Origin: Bacillus amyloliquefaciens DSM 7 = ATCC 23350 | GTDB lineage: Bacteria > Bacillota > Bacilli > Bacillales > Bacillaceae | Direction of reading: 5' to 3' | DNA: 64,000 nt | Assembly (NCBI RefSeq): GCF_000196735.1 | Contig: NC_014551.1 | Location: 2,785,001 to 2,849,000, forward strand | In this document: positions 1-9,126 of the stretch, piece after piece | Layout: every line of letters starts with the position of its first letter | How positions within the stretch are numbered: position 1 is the stretch's first letter | Notes under the pieces: generated by a model | What the model saw: the letters and a program-made list of their open reading frames with translations, nothing else | What the model was told of the DNA's origin: nothing | Database searches by the model: none | Position numbers and translations under genes: made by a program

Positions 1-167
1 ACACGTTCAATAGTGGAAACAAACCCTTTATTTTCGGCTTCCTTAATGGCTCTGTAAGCCGTTCCTTCACTGACTTTCATTTCTTTCGCAATTCGTCTGA
101 CCGAAATTTTTTCACCGACAGGAAGCGAATCTATGTATGATAGGATTTGTTCATGCTTTGTTGCCAA
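1..167 (-). CDS. ytoI: YtoI N-terminus (partial), CBS/DRTGG-type regulator
   Basis: Only the first 55 or so codons are inside the window; the gene runs off the left edge. A TTG start at 165-167 lies 7 nt after an AGAGGTG ribosome binding site. The visible residues form a winged helix-turn-helix (RRIAKEMKVSEGTAYRAI), which matches the N-terminus of B. subtilis YtoI as I recall it. That protein continues with DRTGG, CBS and hotdog-like domains and is a predicted transcriptional regulator of unknown targets. The CBS part cannot be seen here, so the name rests on the HTH sequence and on the neighbour ytkL. The TTG start matches my memory of the 168 gene. Confidence 0.75.
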   Translation of the reverse strand, partial: MATKHEQILSYIDSLPVGEKISVRRIAKEMKVSEGTAYRAIKEAENKGFVSTIER

Positions 168-260
168 GCGTTTCACCTCTAAGGACAGTCTTCTGCTTTT
201 ATTATAAGGGCACGGGGGATTCATTCGCAATGAGACGCCCGAAAAAAGACGGCACCGCAA

Positions 261-295
261 AAAGACCTTCTGAATGCGTGATTCAGAAGGTCTTT
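261..295 (-). terminator. Hairpin after ytkL
   Basis: A perfect 15-bp inverted repeat with a 5-nt loop begins about 10 nt after the ytkL stop. It lacks a long T-run on the minus strand, so terminator function is likely but not certain. Confidence 0.6.
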
Positions 296-304
296 GACAT
301 TATG

Positions 305-991
305 TCAGGCAAGCTCAATGGTCTCGCCGACCGCCATGACTTTGCCGACGCCACCGGGCAGACTTTCGGCGAAAGCGTCAGGGTCCTGTTCAATGACAGG
401 GAATGTATTGTAATGAACGGGAACGACTTGTTTCGCCCTCAGCCATTCAGCCGCGAGTTTCGCATCTTCAGGGCCCATGGTGAAGTTATCACCGATCGGC
501 AGAAACGCCAGGTCAATGTGATTCAGTTCCCCGATCAGTTTCATATCTGAGAACAGCGCCGTGTCCCCGGCGTGGAAAATCGTTTTGCCGTCAATCGTCA
601 ATAAAATCCCTGCCGGCATCCCTGTGTATGTGATGGTTTTGTTTTCTTCATCAGTGACTGCCGATCCGTGGAATGCCTGTGTCAGTTTCACTTTGCCGAA
701 ATCAAATTGGCGCGCCCCGCCGATATGCATCGGGTGGACGTTTAAACCTTTAAAGCCGAGATAAACGGCCAGCTCATTCGGCGCAATAACGAGCGCATCG
801 TTTTGTTTGGCGATCTGCTCTGTATCTCCGACATGGTCATTGTGTCCGTGAGTAAGCAGGATGACATCCGCTTTCACTTCTTCCGGCTTCAGATTTGTCA
901 GGCTGTTTCCGGTAATAAACGGATCGAAAATAATGTTATGGGTTTTCGTTTCCACATGAATGACAGAATGTCCGTGATAAGTCACTTTCAT
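305..991 (-). CDS. ytkL: UPF0173 metallo-hydrolase YtkL
   Basis: A 228-residue metallo-beta-lactamase-fold protein with the metal motif THGHNDH at residues 47-53 and further metal ligands near FHAGDTALF and PVHYNTFP. It belongs to the UPF0173 family, related to UlaG-like hydrolases; the physiological substrate is unknown. An in-frame GTG at 1000 would add MKT, but that codon lies inside the GAGGTG ribosome binding site of the ATG at 991, so 991 is the start. It is transcribed alone and followed by a strong hairpin. Family assignment is firm; function beyond 'predicted metal-dependent hydrolase' is not. Confidence 0.9.
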   Translation of the reverse strand: MKVTYHGHSVIHVETKTHNIIFDPFITGNSLTNLKPEEVKADVILLTHGHNDHVGDTEQIAKQNDALVIAPNELAVYLGFKGLNVHPMHIGGARQFDFGKVKLTQAFHGSAVTDEENKTITYTGMPAGILLTIDGKTIFHAGDTALFSDMKLIGELNHIDLAFLPIGDNFTMGPEDAKLAAEWLRAKQVVPVHYNTFPVIEQDPDAFAESLPGGVGKVMAVGETIELA

Positions 992-1051
992 CGTTTTCAC
1001 CTCATAAAAAGTTAATATTTATCAAGTTCCCTTTTCGACAAACGAAAAAAC

Positions 1052-1819
1052 TTACAGGGATTGATGCCTGTTAATCACATTCAGCCCGCCTGTTGCTTCT
1101 ATGACCGTTCCGGTTACAAGATCGGAATCTTCTTCACATAAAAAGGCGATGATTCTCGCAATGTCCTCTCCGGTTCCGGACCTGCCGATCGGCGTGTTTT
1201 CTTTGCCGATCTTCCGTCTTGCTTCTTCTATAGACGCTTCTTTCATATCTCCTACAATATCACCCGGGCAGACCATGTTGGCCGTAATGCCTGATTCGGC
1301 TTCTTCAATCGCAATGGTTTTGGTTAGCGAAGCCAATCCGACTTTAGCCGCTCCGAAAGCGGAACGGTGCAGCCAGCCCGGAGCATGGTCAGCTCCTTGA
1401 AAGCCGTATGTAATAATCCGGCCGAACCGCTGCTGTCTCATTACCGGGATAACCGCTTTAAACAGATGAAAAACGGCGCTTAAATTCCCTTCAAGCATGT
1501 CATACCATTCGTGATCGGAATAATCGGCAAGCTTTTTGCGCTCAAATATGTACGGCCCGGCATTGTTAATCAGTATGTCAATCCTTCCAAACCGCTGAAG
1601 GGCTGCATCGGCGATCCGCATGAGATCTTCTTTTCGGGTTACATCGCCCTTAACGAATTGCAATCTGTCATGGCACCGGGGATAATCGGCCTTCAGACAA
1701 GCGACCGCTTCTTCGTCCTGTCTGTAATTCACTGTGACCGAAAAGCCTTTTTCCAGCAGCATTTCAGTCACTTTTCGGCCCAATCCCTTCGTACCGGCAG
1801 TGATTAGAGCATGTCGCAC
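1052..1819 (-). CDS. ytkK: SDR-family oxidoreductase YtkK
   Basis: A 255-residue short-chain dehydrogenase/reductase-like protein. The glycine-rich nucleotide motif TAGTKGLG starts near residue 7 and NNAGP lies near residue 85. The usual catalytic YxxxK is FGAAK here: phenylalanine stands where the catalytic tyrosine is expected, so classical SDR chemistry is doubtful. The start is GTG at 1819 behind GGGGAGGG; a longer ATG form at 1855 has no such site. A long inverted repeat lies in its leader. Cofactor and substrate are unknown. B. subtilis YtkK has, as I recall, the same length. Confidence 0.85.
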   Translation of the reverse strand: MRHALITAGTKGLGRKVTEMLLEKGFSVTVNYRQDEEAVACLKADYPRCHDRLQFVKGDVTRKEDLMRIADAALQRFGRIDILINNAGPYIFERKKLADYSDHEWYDMLEGNLSAVFHLFKAVIPVMRQQRFGRIITYGFQGADHAPGWLHRSAFGAAKVGLASLTKTIAIEEAESGITANMVCPGDIVGDMKEASIEEARRKIGKENTPIGRSGTGEDIARIIAFLCEEDSDLVTGTVIEATGGLNVINRHQSL

Positions 1820-1843
1820 ATTGAATACCCTCCCCAGGCAACG

Positions 1844-1902
1844 TTGCCGCTTCAATAGAATAAAGTCGTTTCTCCCTCTACTTTACTATAAACAAGCGGC
1901 AA
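1844..1902. repeat. Inverted repeat upstream of ytkK
   Basis: The 9-base arm TTGCCGCTT (1844-1852) and its exact complement AAGCGGCAA (1894-1902) are separated by 41 nt; a second pairing ATAG/CTAT lies just inside. It sits 25-83 nt upstream of the ytkK start, so it may fold in the 5' leader or be a DNA site. Function unknown. Confidence 0.5.
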
Positions 1903-1931
1903 TATCACTTTTTTGCACTTCAATCGCACGA

Positions 1932-1957
1932 AAAAAAGCCGTCTTTACAGACAGCTT
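1932..1957 (-). terminator. Terminator after ytzD-like gene
   Basis: A stem of about 10 bp with one mismatch (AAGC-GTCT/AGAC-GCTT), directly overlapping the stop codon and followed on the minus strand by seven T. Confidence 0.65.
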
Positions 1958-2084
1958 AATTTTCTGAAGGGGCTGAGGCTTCCTCCAGGCCGATATAACC
2001 GCTTTGATATGCCTCTGAGATGAGCCGGGCCGTTTCTTCACTTTCTTTTTCATCATAAATGTAACGGTCTTGTTCTTTGCGCAT
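1956..2084 (-). CDS. ytzD: Small acidic protein, YtzD-like (42 aa)
   Basis: A 42-codon ORF, MRKEQDRYIYDEKE...SEN, with a GGGAGGTAG ribosome binding site 6 nt before its ATG and a terminator overlapping its stop. It is Glu-rich and has no membrane segment or known domain. The position between ytkK and argH matches the small gene ytzD of B. subtilis as I remember it. The symbol is by position and is less certain than the existence of the gene. Function unknown. Confidence 0.65.
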   Translation of the reverse strand: MRKEQDRYIYDEKESEETARLISEAYQSGYIGLEEASAPSEN

Positions 2085-2157
2085 TCCTTCTACCTCCCAT
2101 CATTATAGATGTAGGGTGTCTGATATGACGGGAAAATATGAAGGTAATTTTAGCAAA

Positions 2158-3534
2158 TTAAACGCCGGCGCAGGCTTTTGCTTTTACAAGTGCCTGTTTT
2201 ACCTGCTGAAAACCCGTTCCGCCGGCGCTCATTCTTTTTTCAACCGCGTGATGCGGATCGAGCACGGTATAGATATCTTCTTCAAAGAGACTGCTGGCTT
2301 GAAGGAATTCTGCAAACGCCATATCACTTAAATAAATTCCTTTTTCAATGCAGCTGTACACAAGCTTGCCGACCACTTCATGCGCTTCTCTGAACGGCAT
2401 GCCTTTTTTGGCTAAATAATCGGCAAGTTCGGTGGCGTTTGAAAAATCTTGTTTTGTCGCCTGTTTCATGATGTCTTTGTTTACGGTCATTGTCTCAATC
2501 ATGCCCGTGAAAATCTGAAGGCTTCCTTCAACGGTCTTCACCGTGTCAAACATGCCTTCTTTATCTTCCTGCAGGTCTTTGTTGTAAGCGAGCGGGAGCC
2601 CTTTCATAATCGTGAAAAGACCCATCATATCGCCGTATACGCGACCGGTTTTCCCGCGGATCAGCTCCGCCATGTCTGGATTTTTCTTTTGCGGCATCAT
2701 GCTGCTTCCCGTCGCGTACGTATCATCCAGTTCAATGAATCTGAATTCCTGCGAGCACCAAAGGATGATTTCTTCTGAGAAACGTGAAAGGTGCATCATG
2801 AGCATGCTGCTGCTGCTTAAAAACTCGAGAATAAAATCTCTGTCGCTGACTCCGTCAAGACTGTTCTCATAAATGGAATCAAAGCCGAGCAGCTCCGCCG
2901 AATAATTACGGTCTATCGGAAACGTAGTTCCGGCAAGCGCCCCGCATCCGAGCGGCGATATATTTATCCGCTTCATGGCGTCACGGAAACGCTCTTTATC
3001 CCGTTCAAGCATCCAAAAATAGGCGAGCAGATGGTGGGCGAAAGAAATCGGCTGGGCCCGCTGCAAATGGGTGTACCCCGGCAGAATTGTCTCGACATTG
3101 GCCTCCGCTTTTTCGATCAGCGCTTTCTGAAACTGTTCAATCAGCACGATGATATGCGAGACATGGTCTTTCAAATATAAATGCATGTCGGTCGCCACCT
3201 GGTCATTCCGGCTTCTCCCTGTATGGAGCTTGCCGCCGAGCGGTCCGATTTCTTCGATCAGCATTTTTTCAATATTCAAATGGATATCTTCATAATCAAC
3301 AGAGAATTCAAGCGTTCCTTCCTCTGCTTTTTGCAGGAGGGTCTGCAGGCCCTGACGGATGGCGCTTTCTTCTTCTTCCGTCAGAATGCCGCATTTTTTC
3401 AGCATTGCTGCATGAGCGAGAGACCCTGTAATATCCTCTTTGACTAAGTTTTGGTCGAATGTGATGGATGCGCCGAACTCATCGACCCACTTTTCCGGTG
3501 TTTTTTGAAAACGGCCTCCCCAAAGCTTTTTCAT
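2158..3534 (-). CDS. argH: Argininosuccinate lyase
   Basis: A 458-residue member of the fumarase/aspartase superfamily that splits argininosuccinate into arginine and fumarate, the last step of arginine synthesis, in the cytosol. The superfamily signature [11 protein letters not shown] is present near residue 275, as are GGRF near the N-terminus and TGRSRNDQ near residue 108. The length fits the family (about 460). Its ATG overlaps the argG stop by 4 nt (ATGA), so argG and argH are translationally coupled in one operon controlled from the ARG-box-like site upstream of argG. No clear intrinsic terminator follows in the about 70 nt before the ytzD-like gene. Confidence 0.97.
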   Translation of the reverse strand: MKKLWGGRFQKTPEKWVDEFGASITFDQNLVKEDITGSLAHAAMLKKCGILTEEEESAIRQGLQTLLQKAEEGTLEFSVDYEDIHLNIEKMLIEEIGPLGGKLHTGRSRNDQVATDMHLYLKDHVSHIIVLIEQFQKALIEKAEANVETILPGYTHLQRAQPISFAHHLLAYFWMLERDKERFRDAMKRINISPLGCGALAGTTFPIDRNYSAELLGFDSIYENSLDGVSDRDFILEFLSSSSMLMMHLSRFSEEIILWCSQEFRFIELDDTYATGSSMMPQKKNPDMAELIRGKTGRVYGDMMGLFTIMKGLPLAYNKDLQEDKEGMFDTVKTVEGSLQIFTGMIETMTVNKDIMKQATKQDFSNATELADYLAKKGMPFREAHEVVGKLVYSCIEKGIYLSDMAFAEFLQASSLFEEDIYTVLDPHHAVEKRMSAGGTGFQQVKQALVKAKACAGV

Positions 3535-4742
3535 GCTTCAATCTGCTCCTTCTTTTTCACAATGCTGTTTACTTTTGTCGGCAGCCCCCAGAGCTCGATA
3601 AAGCCGATTGCCGCGTGATGGTCAAAAGCATCGTCTTTTGTATATGTGGCAAGTTTTTCATCATAGAGAGAATATTCCGACTTACGTCCTTCTACAATGG
3701 CATGGCCTTTAAACAGCTTGACGCGCACAACGCCGGTGACGTGTTTTTGGGTTTCTTTCAGGAATGCAAGCAGTGCGTCTTTTAACGGTGAGAACCATAA
3801 ACCGTTATAAATGATTTCAGACAGTTTTTGTTCAATTGCCGGTTTGAAATGAGCCACTTCTTTCACCAACGTCAGATCCTCAAGCTCTTTGTGAGCCGTA
3901 ATCAAAGTCATTGCGCCCGGGCACTCATAGACTTCCCGGGACTTAATGCCGACCAGGCGGTTTTCGACATGGTCAATCCGGCCGATTCCGTGCTTTCCTG
4001 CAGTCTCGTTCAGCTTGAGAATTAAATCAGCAAGCGGGTAGGATACGCCGTCGATTGAAACCGGAACACCGGCTTCAAATGCGATTTCGATGATTTCAGG
4101 AACGTCCGGCGTGTTTTCAAGAGATGCTGTCAGGTCATATGCCCCTTCAGGAGGCGCCGCCCACGGGTCTTCTAATATACCGCATTCATTGGCGCGGCCC
4201 CACAGATTCTGGTCGATGGAATATGGGCTGTCAAGGTTGATCGGAATCGGGATGCCTCGGCTTGCGGCATATTCGATTTCTTCTTCACGTGACCACTGCC
4301 ACTCACGGACCGGAGCGATGACCTCCAGATCAGGGTTTAATGATTTGATGGATACTTCGAAACGAACCTGGTCGTTGCCTTTTCCCGTGCAGCCGTGCGC
4401 TACGGCCACCGCGTTTTCTTTTTCCGCCACTTCGACGAGTTTTTTCGCGATTAATGGACGGGATAATGCAGATACGAGCGGATACTTGCCTTCATACATT
4501 GTATGAGCCTGCATAGAAATGAGCGCGTACTCCCGGGCGAATTCTTCTTTCGCATCAATCACATAGGAGTTCACGGCGCCTACTTCCAGCGCTTTTTGCT
4601 GAACGAATGCCAAATCCTTTCCTTCACCTACGTCTAAGCAGCAGGCAACAACATCGTACCCCTGCTCTTGCAGCCATTTTATCGCTACAGAAGTATCAAG
4701 TCCTCCTGAGTATGCCAATACAACCTTTTTTTGTTCTGCCAT
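3531..4742 (-). CDS. argG: Argininosuccinate synthase
   Basis: A 403-residue enzyme joining citrulline and aspartate with ATP to make argininosuccinate. The N-type ATP pyrophosphatase loop AYSGGLDTS lies at residues 10-18, with the expected [13 protein letters not shown] and [11 protein letters not shown] motifs further in. The longest ORF runs to 4925, but the ATG at 4742 has an AGGGAGC ribosome binding site and gives the exact family length. First gene of the argG-argH operon. An ARG-box-like sequence 34-51 nt upstream suggests repression by AhrC/ArgR with arginine. Confidence 0.97.
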   Translation of the reverse strand: MAEQKKVVLAYSGGLDTSVAIKWLQEQGYDVVACCLDVGEGKDLAFVQQKALEVGAVNSYVIDAKEEFAREYALISMQAHTMYEGKYPLVSALSRPLIAKKLVEVAEKENAVAVAHGCTGKGNDQVRFEVSIKSLNPDLEVIAPVREWQWSREEEIEYAASRGIPIPINLDSPYSIDQNLWGRANECGILEDPWAAPPEGAYDLTASLENTPDVPEIIEIAFEAGVPVSIDGVSYPLADLILKLNETAGKHGIGRIDHVENRLVGIKSREVYECPGAMTLITAHKELEDLTLVKEVAHFKPAIEQKLSEIIYNGLWFSPLKDALLAFLKETQKHVTGVVRVKLFKGHAIVEGRKSEYSLYDEKLATYTKDDAFDHHAAIGFIELWGLPTKVNSIVKKKEQIEA

Positions 4743-4775
4743 GTTAAAAGCTCCCTTTGTATAAAAATTAGTTTT

Positions 4776-4793
4776 AATTAATAAAAATGCATT
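4776..4793. promoter_or_regulatory. ARG-box-like AhrC/ArgR site upstream of argG
   Basis: The 18-mer matches 15 of 18 positions of the B. subtilis ARG box consensus as I recall it (CATGAATAAAAATKCAAK), with an uninterrupted 11-base core ATAAAAATGCA at 4781-4791. Its place just upstream of argG fits arginine-dependent repression. Confidence 0.6.
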
Positions 4794-4844
4794 TTGTATG
4801 TATACACTGTAACAAGTAACTTTTGTTTTTTCAAGCCTTTTATA

Positions 4845-4875
4845 AAAAAAACTCCACCCAATTTTTTGAGCGGAG
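4845..4875 (-). terminator. Terminator after moaB
   Basis: An 8-bp stem with two G-U pairs (CTCCGCTC/GGGTGGAG) followed by seven T on the minus strand, about 20 nt after the moaB stop. Confidence 0.75.
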
Positions 4876-4893
4876 CAGAGCCTTTTTATACGT

Positions 4894-5406
4894 TTATAAA
4901 TCTTTTCGGATTTCCCGGAGCACATGAGGCAGTTCAGGAATAATCAGTTTACTCATTGCAAGCCTGACGGCGCCTGAGGAGCCCGGTGTGCAGAAGACCG
5001 CGGTATTTTGGATTACACCCGCCGCGGCTCTGGACAAAATGGCGGCGGAACCGATGTCCTCTGTATAGCTCAGCATGCGGAACAGCTCGCCGAATCCCGG
5101 GAGCTCTTTTGAAAACAGCGGCGTGACCGCTTCAATCGTGACATCCCTTTCGGCAATGCCCGTCCCTCCGTTTAACAGCACCGCATCTGTATATTCATCC
5201 ATACAGCCGGATAAAACGGCTTTCTGCAATTCATCTTTTTCATCTTTCACAATGTCATAAGCGACCGTTTCAAATCCAGCTTCCCTGATGAAATCCATCA
5301 TGACGCGTCCGCTTTTATCGGTTTCTTTCGTTCTCGTGTCGCTGACCGTGATCACCTTGCAGCGAACCGCTGACGGGGCTTCTTGTTTATGTTCATGCAC
5401 ACTCAT
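4894..5406 (-). CDS. moaB: Molybdenum cofactor biosynthesis protein MoaB
   Basis: A 170-residue MoaB/Mog-fold protein with the motifs TVSDTRT (about residues 20-26), [11 protein letters not shown] (about 78-88) and PGSSGAV near residue 141. The family binds molybdopterin and takes part in adenylation/metal insertion for molybdenum cofactor; which step MoaB performs in Bacillus is less settled. Single gene with its own terminator, between argG and ackA as in B. subtilis. Confidence 0.93.
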   Translation of the reverse strand: MSVHEHKQEAPSAVRCKVITVSDTRTKETDKSGRVMMDFIREAGFETVAYDIVKDEKDELQKAVLSGCMDEYTDAVLLNGGTGIAERDVTIEAVTPLFSKELPGFGELFRMLSYTEDIGSAAILSRAAAGVIQNTAVFCTPGSSGAVRLAMSKLIIPELPHVLREIRKDL

Positions 5407-5467
5407 TGTTTCACCTCATCATTTATGTAATAAACATATCGTAACGTTTGATTGTGCGGCATTCAAT

Positions 5468-5496
5468 AAAAAAGCACACCCCTTGGGATGTGCTTT
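5468..5496 (-). terminator. Terminator after ackA
   Basis: The stem AAAGCACA-CCC/GGG-TGTGCTTT starts 10 nt beyond the ackA stop and is followed by a short T-rich run on the minus strand. Confidence 0.7.
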
Positions 5497-5506
5497 CTTT
5501 CGATTA

Positions 5507-6694
5507 TTACTGTGCAAGGCGGACAACGTCGCGTGCGATCATGACCTCTTCATCAGTCGGAATGATGATGACTTTGACAGGAGAGTGAGGATAGCTGATA
5601 AACGCTTCCTCGCCGCGCACGTTGTTCAGCGCAGGATCCCAATAAACACCCATGAATTCTAAGCCGCGAAGTACGCGTTCTCTGACTTCAACGCTGTTTT
5701 CACCGATACCGGCCGTGAAAATAATGGCGTCAACGCCGCTCATTCTCGCCGCGTAAGAACCAATGTATTTATGGATTCTGCTTGCGAACACTTCAAGAGC
5801 CGTTTCCGCTCTTTCGTTGCCTTCTTTTGTAGCTTCTACAATATCGCGAAGGTCGCTTGAGAAGCCGGATATGCCAAGCAGTCCGCTCTTCTTATTTAAT
5901 GTATTTAATACTTCATCCGCCGTCTGATCTGTTTTTTCCATAATATACGGAATCAAGGCAGGGTCGATGTTTCCTGAACGTGTTCCCATCGCCACACCCG
6001 CAAGCGGGGTGAAGCCCATTGACGTATCAATGGATTTTCCGCCTTCAACGGCTGCGATACTTGCTCCGTTACCCAAGTGGCAGGAAATCAGGCGCAAATC
6101 TTCAAGCGGACGGCCGAGAAGCTCAGCTGCGCGCTCTGTCACGTATTTATGAGACGTGCCGTGGAAACCGTATTTGCGAATGCCGTATTTCTCGTAGTAT
6201 TCATACGGAAGGCTGTACAGATAAGATTGCTCAGGCATCGTTTGGTGGAACGCCGTATCAAACACTGCAACCGCAGGCACATTCGGAAGCACTTCTTTAA
6301 AGGCTTTAATGCCGACGATGTTTGCCGGGTTGTGAAGCGGCGCAAGTTCTGAAATCTCTTCAATCTCACTGATTGTTTCATCTGTAAGCAAAACAGAATC
6401 GCTGAATTTTTCTCCGCCGTGCACAACACGGTGGCCGATTCCGTCAATTTCATTTAAATCCTTTATAATACCGAATTCAGTCAGCTTGTGAAGCAGCATC
6501 TTCACCGCAACCGCGTGATCCGGAATATCTGTGACTTCTGTATTTTTTTCGCCGTTAACAGAGATAGTGAAAACGCTGTCGGCGATACCGATCCGTTCTA
6601 CTAAACCTTTTGTTAGCACCTTTTCTGAAGGCATTTCGAATAACTGAAATTTTAAAGATGAGCTTCCTGCGTTAATTGCAATAATTTTAGACAT
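5507..6694 (-). CDS. ackA: Acetate kinase
   Basis: A 395-residue ASKHA-superfamily kinase converting acetyl phosphate and ADP to acetate and ATP, the second step of overflow acetate production. Family motifs: NAGSSSLK at residues 7-14, [24 protein letters not shown] and CHLGNGAS. The ATG at 6694 with a GATAGGAGCG ribosome binding site gives the usual length; the longer ORF to 6799 runs through the promoter. A cre-like site lies upstream of the promoter-like hexamers, the arrangement known for CcpA activation of ackA in B. subtilis. Confidence 0.97.
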   Translation of the reverse strand: MSKIIAINAGSSSLKFQLFEMPSEKVLTKGLVERIGIADSVFTISVNGEKNTEVTDIPDHAVAVKMLLHKLTEFGIIKDLNEIDGIGHRVVHGGEKFSDSVLLTDETISEIEEISELAPLHNPANIVGIKAFKEVLPNVPAVAVFDTAFHQTMPEQSYLYSLPYEYYEKYGIRKYGFHGTSHKYVTERAAELLGRPLEDLRLISCHLGNGASIAAVEGGKSIDTSMGFTPLAGVAMGTRSGNIDPALIPYIMEKTDQTADEVLNTLNKKSGLLGISGFSSDLRDIVEATKEGNERAETALEVFASRIHKYIGSYAARMSGVDAIIFTAGIGENSVEVRERVLRGLEFMGVYWDPALNNVRGEEAFISYPHSPVKVIIIPTDEEVMIARDVVRLAQ

Positions 6695-6770
6695 AAATGA
6701 CGCTCCTATCAAAATTCTTCTTCGTTTGTTTCGTTCTTTTTTCCCAGACCGTAACTGCAGTCCAAAAAAT

Positions 6771-6799
6771 ATCTGACTTTTCCATTTAAACATTGTCAA
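6771..6799 (-). promoter_or_regulatory. Possible sigma-A promoter of ackA
   Basis: TTGACA (6794-6799) and TCAGAT (6771-6776) with a 17-nt spacer, about 80-105 nt upstream of the ackA start. The -35 is perfect and the -10 weak, as expected for an activator-dependent promoter. Confidence 0.45.
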
Positions 6800-6826
6800 C
6801 TCAGCATTTCAAGTCAACATCCATAT

Positions 6827-6840
6827 TGGTACCGCTTACA
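6827..6840 (-). promoter_or_regulatory. cre site (CcpA) upstream of ackA
   Basis: On the minus strand TGTAAGCGGTACCA matches 13 of 14 positions of the cre consensus TGWAARCGYTWNCW. It lies upstream of the ackA -35 hexamer, consistent with the CcpA activation known for ackA. Confidence 0.7.
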
Positions 6841-6961
6841 ATATGAAGTCGTTATTTTCTGATAAATTCTTCTTGTGCCAAATGGACGGCACGGACTTAC
6901 GGAATTTTATTTTCTTTCCTTAATTTGTGTTATTTCCCTGATTTCCATTCATTTTAAACAG

Positions 6962-6998
6962 CAAAAAGGCAGCGCGGATTCTGGGTCACGCGCTGCCT
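6962..6998 (-). terminator. Terminator after ytxK
   Basis: A GC-rich stem of about 10 bp (AGGCAGCGCG/CGCGCTGCCT) followed by a T-run on the minus strand, 9 nt after the ytxK stop. Confidence 0.8.
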
Positions 6999-7007
6999 GT
7001 TCGGCCA

Positions 7008-7994
7008 TTATTTTTCTTTTTGAATCCATTGATCCAATTTTGCCATCATCTCCCGCATCGCCTGCTGGTTCGCGAAGGAAGGAAGATTCGCCAAAAGCGT
7101 TTGTTTCGGCGGGTTTGCGTCTCCGCCTTTTTTCTGCAAAATTAAAATGCTCTTTGCCTGCGCTTCGTCTTTAAACAGAGTAGCCGGCAGCTGAAGAAGA
7201 GCGTTAATATACACTTTTTCCGCCAAAAACTGCTTCAGTTTATCGCTTTGGGCGCTGTCAAACAAATGATTCGGGATCATAAAAAATAAGTATCCGCCCG
7301 GTTTTGTATGCTTGACGCTCTGCTCAATAAATAAGTGGTGGGCAAATGAGTGGCCTTCATCTGCTTTCAGCTCAAACGCTTCAGCGCCTTCGTCATTCGG
7401 ATAGTAGCCGACCGGCAGATCGCAGATGACCGCATCAGCCTGTTCGATAAATAACGGCTGAAGACTGTCCTGGCAGAACAGCTCCATTTCTTTTTCCTGC
7501 AGATTCGCTTGGGCATAAGCAATCTTCAGAAGGACATCATCAATATCAATGCCGAAGCTTTTTGCCGCTTTGTCAGAAAGCTGGTTTGCCGCGGTCAGCA
7601 GAAGATTTCCGGTGCCGCAGGCGGGGTCCAGCAATGTCAGGCCTTTTTGGCTGCCCGTAAATTTATTCACGAGGTAACTGATGAAAAGGCCGATCGTATC
7701 AGGCGTCATCTGTCTGTTCGGATGGGATTTATCTTTCAGCCCTTTTAAAATGGCGAGCTGGAACGCCTTGCGGATCCATTCATGCTCCCATTTTTTGAAG
7801 TCTGCTTTCGCAAGCAGGCTTTTAAGCTCGCCGGTTTGCTTTTCCTGAAGCGGCAGCTGTTCGGCCGTTTCGAGAAAATACATCTCTCCCGCTTCCGCAA
7901 GCCCCTCAATATAGGACAGCTGAAGGCCTTCTGCTATCACTTTGGCGGCTTCATCTAAAAGTTCATAAATCTGACCGACATGGTCGTGTTGCAT
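7008..7994 (-). CDS. ytxK: Class I SAM methyltransferase, N6-adenine DNA methylase-like YtxK
   Basis: A 328-residue Rossmann-fold methyltransferase. The SAM-binding motif DPACGTGNLL lies near residue 122 and the catalytic-type motif is CDLPVGYYP near residue 192, where true DNA adenine methylases have NPPY/DPPY; Asp-Leu-Pro-Val is a departure. The N-terminal 100 residues are helical. It resembles the methylase subunit of type I restriction systems, but no restriction or specificity gene is near, so it is an orphan of unknown target. It lies next to tpx as in B. subtilis; start ATG with an AAGGAGG site. Confidence 0.88.
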   Translation of the reverse strand: MQHDHVGQIYELLDEAAKVIAEGLQLSYIEGLAEAGEMYFLETAEQLPLQEKQTGELKSLLAKADFKKWEHEWIRKAFQLAILKGLKDKSHPNRQMTPDTIGLFISYLVNKFTGSQKGLTLLDPACGTGNLLLTAANQLSDKAAKSFGIDIDDVLLKIAYAQANLQEKEMELFCQDSLQPLFIEQADAVICDLPVGYYPNDEGAEAFELKADEGHSFAHHLFIEQSVKHTKPGGYLFFMIPNHLFDSAQSDKLKQFLAEKVYINALLQLPATLFKDEAQAKSILILQKKGGDANPPKQTLLANLPSFANQQAMREMMAKLDQWIQKEK

Positions 7995-8015
7995 ACTGTT
8001 TCCTCCTTGCCATGA

Positions 8016-8047
8016 AAAGAGCTCCGCGGCAGCACCCGGAGCTCTTT
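8016..8047 (-). terminator. Terminator after tpx
   Basis: A perfect 11-bp stem (AAAGAGCTCCG/CGGAGCTCTTT) with a 10-nt loop, about 10 nt after the tpx stop. The T residues are part of the stem. It separates tpx from ytxK. Confidence 0.7.
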
Positions 8048-8055
8048 CTCACTCT

Positions 8056-8559
8056 TTACTTGATTAACGCTTTTGCAGCTTCGATAGGCTTTTCATAATT
8101 CGGGTGGTTTGTCGCTTCACTTACATATTCAGCGTAAACGACTTTTCCGTCTTGGTCGAGAACGAAAACGGAACGTGCCAAAAGACGAAGTTCTTTGATG
8201 TAAACACCGAATGCTTCACCAAATGACATCTCTTTATGATCCGATAATGTTTCAACTTTATCAATTCCGTTCGCTCCGCACCAGCGCGCTTGTGCAAACG
8301 GGAGGTCGGCACTGATTGTATAAACGTTCACATCACCGAGTTTTGCTGCTTCTTCGTTGAAGCGGCGCGTCTGTGCATCACATACGCCTGTGTCAATGGA
8401 AGGAATAACAGATATGATCGTTACTTTTCCTTTCATATCTGCTAATGTCTTCTCTTCTAATCCGTTTGTCAAAACCGTAAAGTCAGGAGCTTGGTCACCC
8501 GGTTTCACTTCTTGTCCGATCAGCGTCACGGCTCCGCCTTTAAATGTAATTTCAGCCAT
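8056..8559 (-). CDS. tpx: Thiol peroxidase Tpx
   Basis: A 167-residue atypical 2-Cys peroxiredoxin that reduces hydroperoxides using thioredoxin. The peroxidatic Cys60 lies in the motif SIDTGVC and the resolving Cys94 in ARWC, the correct spacing for the Tpx subfamily. The ATG at 8559 is used, behind a GGGAGGAATCAG ribosome binding site; the upstream in-frame codons to 8595 lie in the promoter. A well-formed sigma-A promoter precedes it. Spx activation is known for the B. subtilis gene but no Spx element was identified here. Confidence 0.97.
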   Translation of the reverse strand: MAEITFKGGAVTLIGQEVKPGDQAPDFTVLTNGLEEKTLADMKGKVTIISVIPSIDTGVCDAQTRRFNEEAAKLGDVNVYTISADLPFAQARWCGANGIDKVETLSDHKEMSFGEAFGVYIKELRLLARSVFVLDQDGKVVYAEYVSEATNHPNYEKPIEAAKALIK

Positions 8560-8590
8560 TCTGATTCCTCCCTTATCTATGTATAGCTCT

Positions 8591-8619
8591 ATCATAGTCG
8601 AGTTTCAGGCAAACTGCAA
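8591..8619 (-). promoter_or_regulatory. Sigma-A promoter of tpx
   Basis: TTGCAG (8614-8619), a 17-nt spacer, TATGAT (8591-8596), ending about 30 nt before the tpx start codon. Confidence 0.7.
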
Positions 8620-8636
8620 AGGTTATGCCGCATCGT

Positions 8637-8670
8637 AAAAAAAGCTAACTGCGGGCGGCAGTTAACTTTT
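8637..8670 (-). terminator. Terminator after ytfJ
   Basis: A stem of about 12 bp (AGTTAACTGC/GCAGTTAGCT) with T-run on the minus strand, 4 nt after the ytfJ stop. Confidence 0.8.
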
Positions 8671-8673
8671 CTC

Positions 8674-9114
8674 TTATAAATCGATATCCGTTCTTTTTTG
8701 GTTCCGGCCTTTTTCATTCTTTTTAAACATATGCTGGATGCGTTCAATCGTTTGAGGCGCGGAGTCTAACAATTTATCAATCAGATGGGTGTTTTCGTCT
8801 AAATGAAGCATACGCACGCCGTTTGTTCCGACAATCAGAAACGCAATCGGCGTAATGGATACTCCGCCGCCGCTTCCGCCGCCGAACGGGAGCTTCTGCT
8901 CTTTTCTTTCATCGTCCTCGGTTCTTTTTTCAGCCGGCTTTCCTCCAAACTCGCTTCCGCCCGCCGCAAATCCGAAGCCGACTTTTGATACCGTTAAGAT
9001 TACGCTGCCGTCAGGCGTTTCAACCGGATCGCCGATGATTGTATTTACGTCAATCATTTCTTTTAAATTTTCCATAGCGGTTTTCATTAAACCTTGAATG
9101 GGATGGTCTGCCAT
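8674..9114 (-). CDS. ytfJ: Sporulation protein YtfJ (GerW family)
   Basis: A 146-residue protein of the YtfJ/GerW family. The N-terminal third (IQGLMKTAMENLKEMIDVNTIIGDPV) is characteristic; the middle is glycine-rich (FAAGGSEFGGK; GGGSGGGVSITPIAF). In B. subtilis it is a forespore-expressed protein linked to germination; its molecular role is unknown. It shares a probable operon with ytfI, whose stop lies 12 nt upstream of its ATG, behind AAGGAGGAG. No sigma-F/G promoter was found immediately upstream, so expression may come from within or before ytfI. Confidence 0.92.
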   Translation of the reverse strand: MADHPIQGLMKTAMENLKEMIDVNTIIGDPVETPDGSVILTVSKVGFGFAAGGSEFGGKPAEKRTEDDERKEQKLPFGGGSGGGVSITPIAFLIVGTNGVRMLHLDENTHLIDKLLDSAPQTIERIQHMFKKNEKGRNQKRTDIDL

Positions 9115-9126
9115 ATGCGCTCCTCC

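Noticed and set aside
6875-7174. Plus-strand ORF of 99 codons between ackA and ytxK
   Set aside because: It overlaps the ytxK end and its terminator, lacks a ribosome binding site and resembles nothing known.
7008-7994. Restriction-modification system based on ytxK
   Set aside because: No specificity or restriction subunit nearby, and the gene order is that of the conserved core.
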